From contig NZ_JBFRXP010000004.1 in assembly GCF_041146875.1 (NCBI RefSeq), positions 1 to 64,000 on the forward strand: a DNA stretch of 64,000 bases, read 5' to 3'. The stretch is from Igneacidithiobacillus sp041146875 (GTDB lineage Bacteria > Pseudomonadota > Gammaproteobacteria > Acidithiobacillales > Acidithiobacillaceae). Under the pieces are notes generated by a model. It made no database searches. It saw only the letters and a program-made list of their open reading frames with translations, and was not told where the DNA came from. This document shows, in pieces, positions 58,914 to 64,000 of this stretch (the stretch's first letter is position 1; every line of letters starts with the position of its first letter). A program made the position numbers and the translations under genes.

Positions 58914-59201
58914 GTTGGTAGTTGGCGTGTTGAGATCGAGAACGACGGTTAGTCCTTGTAAGCGTTTTTCGATGCGCTGGGCGGTTTCCTGTAGCAGTGG
59001 TATCCACTCTTCTTTGCGGCGGTGAATGGGCGAGGAGATACTGAGACCTACGAGGCAGGGAAGTGGAGTGTGAATGAGGACGCCGAGACAGCCAACGCCG
59101 ATCTCGGCCTCCTCATTATCGCGTGCATAACTGTCTTTTTGTGCTTGCTGCGCCGTATTCCAGAGGGTAGAGACTTGGGTAAGCGAATGGGTGGTAAGCG
59201 C
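58798..59201. repeat. Right direct repeat flanking the insertion
   Basis: Full-length (404 bp) partner of the left repeat at 50276. It contains the MFS tail and, without the two deletions, the 3' third of the intact iclR gene. Confidence 0.9.
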
Positions 59202-59708
59202 AGGTAGGCCGGTGCGTTTTGCATAATCGCGTACCCAGTCATAGCCATGTTGTGCCAGCATCAATTTCCCGACAGCAGTGCAGTGTAATGGTGCGCGCGA
59301 GCCGATGACTTGCTCAACCCGCATCATTCGTGGTGAAAGCACGCGCTCGATGTACAGCACCTCATCGTCATGTTCGACGGTCAGATTTACGGTTTCTTCG
59401 ATTTGATCACGTAACCAAGCCATGCTCGGCTGCGCCAACGCGCGCAGGTCGGCGCGACCGTGGACAACGCGGCTCCATTCTAATAAGCGCTTGCCAAAGC
59501 AATAATTTCCCTGGATATCACGCTCCACCAAGCCGTTCTCTTGTGCCGATGCCAGAATGCGAAATGCCGAGGAAGGGGCTAGGCCGGTGACGGCAGAAAG
59601 CACCTTTAATGAAGTGCTGCCGCCCTCCTGTGCGAGTGCGTCCAAGAGAAGGCGCAGGCGGTCGATGACCTGTACGGAGCCATGGGAGGCAGAATTTTCA
59701 TTTTTCAT
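58911..59708 (-). CDS. IclR-family transcriptional regulator
   Basis: 265-residue regulator. The winged-helix domain (about 10-75) contains LKVLSAVTGLAPSSAFRILASAQENGLVERD. The effector domain follows with LRDQIEETVNLTVEHDDEVLYIERV and HCTAVGKLMLAQ, the latter typical of IclR proteins. The start is uncertain: ATG 59708 has AGGGAG 12 bases upstream; 59720 and 59729 are in-frame alternatives without better ribosome sites. It is divergent from the ThDP-enzyme gene and flanked by TGCGGAA repeats, so it very likely controls itself, that operon and the MFS gene. Confidence 0.9.
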   Translation of the reverse strand: MKNENSASHGSVQVIDRLRLLLDALAQEGGSTSLKVLSAVTGLAPSSAFRILASAQENGLVERDIQGNYCFGKRLLEWSRVVHGRADLRALAQPSMAWLRDQIEETVNLTVEHDDEVLYIERVLSPRMMRVEQVIGSRAPLHCTAVGKLMLAQHGYDWVRDYAKRTGLPALTTHSLTQVSTLWNTAQQAQKDSYARDNEEAEIGVGCLGVLIHTPLPCLVGLSISSPIHRRKEEWIPLLQETAQRIEKRLQGLTVVLDLNTPTTN

Positions 59709-59710
59709 AA

Positions 59711-59738
59711 TGCGGAACATCTCCCTCATTGCGGAATA
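59711..59738. promoter_or_regulatory. Candidate IclR operator: two TGCGGAA direct repeats
   Basis: TGCGGAA at 59711-59717 and TTGCGGAATA at 59729-59738, 19 bp apart, overlap the iclR translation start region. The second is the same decamer as at 48943 upstream of the MFS gene. Binding here would block iclR and could modulate the divergent operon. Confidence 0.5.
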
Positions 59739-59793
59739 TGTGTATCTCTACTACTATGTAGTTAAACCTTTCTGACTACGGGATGCCAGTATC

Positions 59794-62007
59794 ATGACGC
59801 AAACACCAACTCTACCCCCCCAAGCTCCCGATTTTTGTCGTGGCATGGTTTGCTTTGGCACGCAGTGGCCGGATTTTGAGCGTTGTGGGAGCCAGGCAGC
59901 CATTCGCGACGGAGCCAGTGCGGTCGCCGACCCGGCGGATGAGCGTGCGGTTTATCAGACCTTGCTGCTTGCTGATGCGTTGCGCTACTGCACCCTGCAG
60001 GTCTGTGCCGCCAAATCGTCTGGGCATCCCGGTGGTTTTGCCTCCAGTGCCGATGTCTACGCGGCCTTGGTCATGCTGGGGCATACGAATATTGTCACCG
60101 AGGTCGGGCACCATGCGCCCGGTTTCTATAGCGCGATGTTTCTGGATGGTTCTTTGGAGGCCATGCAGATCAATAACATGACGGATTTCATGGCGCGTTT
60201 TCGCGAGCGCCACGGTTTGCTTGGCCATCTTTCCGGGGCTATCCCAGGGCTCTTGGCGCCCGCTGGTCCGCTGGGGCAGGGACAGCATTTCGCCATGGCT
60301 GGGGCCTTGCTGCATCCGGGTACCCTGTTCCCCGTGACCATCGGTGACGGTGGCTTTGGCGAACCCTATGTGCTGAGCAGCATGAAGCACTTCCACTTCG
60401 CCTATCCGCAAGTCACCAACTATCTACCGATTCTGGTCTGGAACGGCTTTAGCCAAGAACACCACTCCATGGTCTCGCGCATGAGTAATGCCGAGATGAC
60501 TGCCTACTGGAAGGCACATGACTTTGATGAAGTCATTTTGATTGATGCCAAGGATTTTGATGACGCCAATCAATCCGGGCCGTATGTCGACTCGGCGCGC
60601 TTTTCCTTCGCGCAGCGCCTAGCCTTTATGAAGGCAGTGCTGGCGGCGACGGCAAGGGCGGCGGATGCCGCCCTGCACGGACGCCATACTGCCGTTATCT
60701 TCAAGCAGCTCAAAGGTGCGGGCGTGCATGTAAGCGGCGCCAAGTCGCACAACCTGTACCCCAAGGATACCCTGGAGTCTCCGGAAATTCGCGGGGCGTT
60801 GGAGCGTTTGGCACTGGCACCCGAGGCCTGGGCCTTGGTGCGGGAAAACGCCCGCCGCGCCGGTGGTGGCCCTGCCGGGCAAACCGTCGTCACGGAAAAA
60901 GTACTTGAATTAACGCCGCTGGGCTCCTTCCCGGTGCAGGACTTTGCTGTGGGCGAGCAGGCGGTGCCAGCGACGGCATTTGGTGCCTTGGTAGCCTGGC
61001 TCGGACAGCAAGATCGGCGTTTTGTGGTCAGCAATGCCGACGGCAATGAGGCCTCGGCGATGAAGAACATCAACGATGCCCTGAAGATCCGTCATCCCAC
61101 GGAAGACCCGCTCTACAATCAAATGCCCAATGGGCAGGTCTACGAGCCTCTCAACGAAGATGCCTGCGCCGGTTTGGCGGTAGGCTTGGCCCTCTTCGGT
61201 GGTCGCTCGCTGTGGCTGTCTTACGAATCCTTTGTCATCAACGGTTGGCCCATCGTGCAGACGGTAGGTCAGGCGATGGCGGAACTGCGGCGGCCGACCC
61301 CCTCGGTGGTCTGTATGTTCACTGCCGGTGCCCTGGAGCAGGGGCGCAACGGCTGGACACATCAACGTCCCGAGATCGAGAACTACTTTGCCGCGCAGAT
61401 GCGCAATGGCAACGTATTCCTGCTCTATCCCTGCGATGCCAATGCGGTGCAAGCTGCCTATGAATACGCGGTCGAGAGTCGGAACAAGGTGATGGTGATT
61501 ATCGCCTCCAAAAGCCCGCTGCCAGTACATCTGGATATGGCGACGGCGCGGGCGGCAATTCGGCGTGGGGCGGTACTGTTGCACGAAAGCACGGGTGCGC
61601 GCGGCGCGGTAACCCTGGCGGTCACTGGCGATATGGTTTTGCAGCCCGTCTTTGCCGCTCGCGAAGAGCTGGAGGCGCAGGGCTACGGGGTCCGCATCGT
61701 CAGCGTGCTCAACCCGCGCCAGCTCTACCGCGCGAGTGATGTGGCGGTGGAAACGGTCGCGGAACCCGATCGCAATTTTCTGGGCGATGCAGAATTTCAC
61801 GCATTGTTCACCGGGGAGATTCTGCTGGGCATCAGTGGTGGCGGATCGGCGCCGCTGGAGCCAGTGTTTCTGCGCAGCCGCGCACAGCACCGCGACACCT
61901 TGGCCTGGCGCCGCGGCGAAACCACGGCCAGTGCTGGCGAGCTGATGGAGTTTAACGGCCTGACCAGTGCGGCTATTGTCGCCAAGATACAGGCGCTGTC
62001 GGCCTGA
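59794..62007 (+). CDS. Transketolase/phosphoketolase-family ThDP enzyme
   Basis: 737-residue thiamine-diphosphate enzyme. The N-terminal half has a transketolase-like segment CAAKSSGHPGGFASSADVYAAL and the ThDP motif GDGGFGEPY...N (IGDGG to LVWNGFS). The second half is closer to phosphoketolases: EDACAGLAVGLALFGGRSL, YESFVINGWPIVQT, and QGRNGWTHQRPEIENYF followed by LLYPCDANAVQAAYEYA. It may transfer or phosphorolytically cleave a ketol unit. Which reaction is not decided by sequence. It is the first gene of the IclR-controlled operon with an acid-sugar kinase and glycolate oxidase. Confidence 0.8.
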   Translation: MTQTPTLPPQAPDFCRGMVCFGTQWPDFERCGSQAAIRDGASAVADPADERAVYQTLLLADALRYCTLQVCAAKSSGHPGGFASSADVYAALVMLGHTNIVTEVGHHAPGFYSAMFLDGSLEAMQINNMTDFMARFRERHGLLGHLSGAIPGLLAPAGPLGQGQHFAMAGALLHPGTLFPVTIGDGGFGEPYVLSSMKHFHFAYPQVTNYLPILVWNGFSQEHHSMVSRMSNAEMTAYWKAHDFDEVILIDAKDFDDANQSGPYVDSARFSFAQRLAFMKAVLAATARAADAALHGRHTAVIFKQLKGAGVHVSGAKSHNLYPKDTLESPEIRGALERLALAPEAWALVRENARRAGGGPAGQTVVTEKVLELTPLGSFPVQDFAVGEQAVPATAFGALVAWLGQQDRRFVVSNADGNEASAMKNINDALKIRHPTEDPLYNQMPNGQVYEPLNEDACAGLAVGLALFGGRSLWLSYESFVINGWPIVQTVGQAMAELRRPTPSVVCMFTAGALEQGRNGWTHQRPEIENYFAAQMRNGNVFLLYPCDANAVQAAYEYAVESRNKVMVIIASKSPLPVHLDMATARAAIRRGAVLLHESTGARGAVTLAVTGDMVLQPVFAAREELEAQGYGVRIVSVLNPRQLYRASDVAVETVAEPDRNFLGDAEFHALFTGEILLGISGGGSAPLEPVFLRSRAQHRDTLAWRRGETTASAGELMEFNGLTSAAIVAKIQALSA

Positions 62008-62022
62008 GCCGGAACGACGAAA

Positions 62023-63348
62023 ATGAGTGAGACGCAGAGCAAAATCATCGTCATTGATGACGACCCGACCGGGTCGCAGACGGTGCATTCCTGTCCACTA
62101 CTCCTGCGCTGGGATCCACAGACCTTGGCGGAGGGCTTGGCGGATCCGTCGCCACTCTGCTTCGTTCTGAGTAACAGTCGAGGGATGACGGCTACGCAGG
62201 CGGCACAAGTGACCCGCGAAATCGCCGAGAATCTTCGGAAAGTATTAGCGGATAGCGAGCCCAAAGGCCCAGCACCGATCTTCGTCAGCCGCTCGGACTC
62301 TACCCTGCGCGGGCATTATCCGCTGGAAACCGATGTCTTGGCGCAGGTCCTCGGGCCTTTTGACGCCCACTTTCTCGTGCCGGCCTTCTTTGACGGTGGG
62401 CGGATTACCCGCAATGGCACGCACTACGTACGCCAAAACGGCCGGGATATCCCTGCACACGAGACGGAGTTTGCCCGCGACTCGGTCTTTGCCTACCAGC
62501 ACAGTTACCTGCCGGACTACGTTGCGGAAAAGACTCAGGGCAGGGTTCCAGCATCCGCCGTACAGCTTCTCTCTCTGGCAGAGCTGCGCGCGGGTTGTCT
62601 GCCGCGCCTACTGTCTTTGCAGGGCAACGCCTGTGTTGCGGTGGATGCCGAGGAGCCAGCAGATCTAGCAGCGTTTGCCCGAGACGTGAAACTGGCGGTG
62701 GCACGGGGAAAGCGATTTCTGTTCCGCAGCGCGGCCAGCCTGCTGACGGCACTGGCCGCGTTGCCGCCGCAGCCGGTTCCTGCTACGGAAATGGCTCGTT
62801 GGGTGCGTGGCGGACGTCCGGGTTTGATCCTGGTCGGTTCGCATGTACGCAAAACGACGGAGCAACTGGAGCACCTGTTGGCCGAGCCCGGCTTACAGGC
62901 GATCGAGGTCAACGTTGATGCCTGTCAGGGTGCGCCGGCAGAAGAACAACTGGCACAAATCCAGAAACGTGCAGAGGCGATCCACGCGCGCGGCGAGGAT
63001 ATTGTTCTGTATACCAGCCGCGCGGAGCGCCAGTTTCCCGATCAGGGCACGCGCCTAGCCTTTGGCGCGGCGCTGTCTGCCTTTCTCATGCGTGCCTTGC
63101 AGGCCATGCCGAAAGATTTGGGCTATTTGATCAGCAAGGGCGGCATTACCTCCAATGACGTCTTGAGCAGCGGCCTCGCTCTACGCCAGGCACGTGTCCT
63201 AGGGCAGATCCTGCCGGGTTGTTCGGTAGTCCAGTGCCCTAAGGATCATCCGCAGTTTCCCGAGCTGCCGGTGGTGATCTTTCCGGGCAATGTGGGTGAT
63301 GAAAATGCCTTGGCCCTGGCACGCCGCCGTCTGCGCGGGGAATCGTGA
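62023..63348 (+). CDS. Four-carbon acid sugar kinase (DUF1537)
   Basis: 441-residue kinase of the DUF1537 family, which phosphorylates four-carbon acid sugars such as threonate, erythronate or 2-/3-oxo-tetronate. N-terminal substrate domain: IIVIDDDPTGSQTVHSCPLL, SNSRGMT and SRSDSTLRGHYPLETD. C-terminal nucleotide-binding domain: LILVGSHVRKTTEQL, LISKGGITSNDVLSSGL and FPGNVGDENAL. It lies 15 bp after the ThDP-enzyme gene, and its stop overlaps the next start (GTGA). Together these suggest a route for C4/C2 acid carbon. Confidence 0.92.
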   Translation: MSETQSKIIVIDDDPTGSQTVHSCPLLLRWDPQTLAEGLADPSPLCFVLSNSRGMTATQAAQVTREIAENLRKVLADSEPKGPAPIFVSRSDSTLRGHYPLETDVLAQVLGPFDAHFLVPAFFDGGRITRNGTHYVRQNGRDIPAHETEFARDSVFAYQHSYLPDYVAEKTQGRVPASAVQLLSLAELRAGCLPRLLSLQGNACVAVDAEEPADLAAFARDVKLAVARGKRFLFRSAASLLTALAALPPQPVPATEMARWVRGGRPGLILVGSHVRKTTEQLEHLLAEPGLQAIEVNVDACQGAPAEEQLAQIQKRAEAIHARGEDIVLYTSRAERQFPDQGTRLAFGAALSAFLMRALQAMPKDLGYLISKGGITSNDVLSSGLALRQARVLGQILPGCSVVQCPKDHPQFPELPVVIFPGNVGDENALALARRRLRGES

Positions 63349-64000
63349 GGGTGGAGGAGCTCATCTACACCCAGGCACAGCAGGACTTTCTGCGGGCTCT
63401 GGCGGCGGCGCTGCCAAGTGAGCGCGTGCGGCTCGGTCGGGAGTCGCTGCAGCCTTATGAGTGTGATGGACTCTCCGTGTTGTGCGAGCTGCCTCTCTGC
63501 GTTGTCCTGCCCCAGGACCGGGAGGAGGTGCAGACCATCCTGCGCCTTTGCCAGCGATTTCAGGTTGCTGTCGTGCCGCGCGGGGCAGGAACCGGGCTCT
63601 CGGGTGGTGCGCGGCCAGTGGCCGGGGCGGTGCTCCTGTCTCTGGCACGGATGAATCGTGTTCTCAGTATCGACCCAGAAAATCGTACGGCACGCGTGCA
63701 GCCAGGCGTGCGCAACCTCGCTATCAGCGAGGCAGCGCGGCCCCATGGCTTCTATTATGCCCCCGACCCATCCTCGCAAATTGCCTGCAGCATTGGTGGT
63801 AACGTCGCGGAAAATTCCGGCGGCGTGCATTGTCTCAAGTATGGGCTGACGGTACACAATGTCCTTGCCCTGGAAGTGCTCACTGCGGATGGCGAAATCT
63901 TGCATCTCGGTGGATTGGCGCCCGACCTGCCCGGTTATGATCTCCTCGCCTTGTTCATTGGTTCCGAAGGTTTGCTCGGCATTGTGGTAGAGGTGACGGT
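63345..64000 (+). CDS. glcD: Glycolate oxidase FAD subunit GlcD (cut by the window edge)
   Basis: The GTG start overlaps the kinase stop (GTGA), and the frame is open to the window end (218 codons seen of about 480-500). FAD-binding PCMH features are clear: PRGAGTGLSGGARPVAG, the segment YYAPDPSSQIACSIGGNVAE with NSGGVHCLKYGLTVHN, and FIGSEGLLGIVVEVTV. GlcD is the flavoprotein subunit of glycolate dehydrogenase, making glyoxylate from glycolate; glcE and glcF would be expected beyond the edge. In an autotroph this salvages the 2-phosphoglycolate carbon produced by Rubisco oxygenation. Confidence 0.93.
   Translation, partial: MRVEELIYTQAQQDFLRALAAALPSERVRLGRESLQPYECDGLSVLCELPLCVVLPQDREEVQTILRLCQRFQVAVVPRGAGTGLSGGARPVAGAVLLSLARMNRVLSIDPENRTARVQPGVRNLAISEAARPHGFYYAPDPSSQIACSIGGNVAENSGGVHCLKYGLTVHNVLALEVLTADGEILHLGGLAPDLPGYDLLALFIGSEGLLGIVVEVT

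Overview
The window looks like chromosome from an acidophilic, probably autotrophic gamma/acidithiobacillial proteobacterium. My best guess is Acidithiobacillus or a close relative. This rests on the conserved block yicC-gmk-rpoZ-spoT-ridA-recG, on ispB next to a tRNA-Pro, on the Slp, HemY and AI-2E family genes, and on a glycolate-oxidase/ThDP-enzyme operon. There is no rRNA or other decisive marker, so the genus is an inference.

Layout. (1) About 1-12.4 kb is an amide-nitrogen island. A divergent porin and an NCS1 permease flank a region with a near-consensus sigma-54 promoter and two NtrC-like sites. They are followed by formamidase (fmdA), fmdB, a fluoride channel (crcB) with its DUF190 companion, aliphatic amidase (amiE), a second NCS1 permease, a second formamidase (amiF), an alpha/beta hydrolase and a NorD/CbbO-type von Willebrand protein carrying a frameshift. 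The first 5.5 kb is visibly AT-richer than the GC-rich block that follows, so the island looks like a mosaic. (2) 12.5-20.1 kb, minus strand, is a sugar-oxidation cluster: GH15 glucoamylase, glucose-dehydrogenase-like SDR, GMC oxidoreductase and two MFS carriers. (3) 20.2-48.9 kb is core genome: ispB, tRNA-Pro(CGG), an FtsI paralogue with small membrane proteins, uup, a family 4 uracil-DNA glycosylase, orn, an OmpR-type regulator, slp, the yicC-to-recG block, an L,D-transpeptidase, a diguanylate cyclase, hemY, two AI-2E carriers, a PHP phosphatase, rlmB, tatD and an MBL hydrolase. (4) 48.9-64 kb is an IclR-controlled carbon cluster: an MFS carrier, then iclR divergent from a transketolase/phosphoketolase-like enzyme, a four-carbon acid-sugar kinase and glcD (cut by the window edge). 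It has been split by an insertion carrying a bacterial alpha-2-macroglobulin gene and pbpC.

The insertion leaves clear scars. The MFS 3' end plus the iclR 3' part occurs twice, as direct repeats at 50276-50598 and 58798-59201. Inside the left repeat lies a decayed iclR remnant, followed by a MazF/PemK toxin gene lacking its N-terminus. Beside the right repeat is a 98-bp fragment of an IS3-type transposase. A shared TTGCGGAATA element upstream of both the MFS gene and the iclR/ThDP-enzyme divergence suggests that the two halves are still one regulon.

Other points to re-examine are: a perfect 51-bp duplicated element with minus-strand terminators upstream of the OmpR-type regulator, possibly tandem small RNAs; a cysteine-rich tail on the first NCS1 permease; a perfect 19-bp palindrome before the alpha/beta hydrolase; and an alpha-2-macroglobulin that has lost its CxEQ thioester motif.
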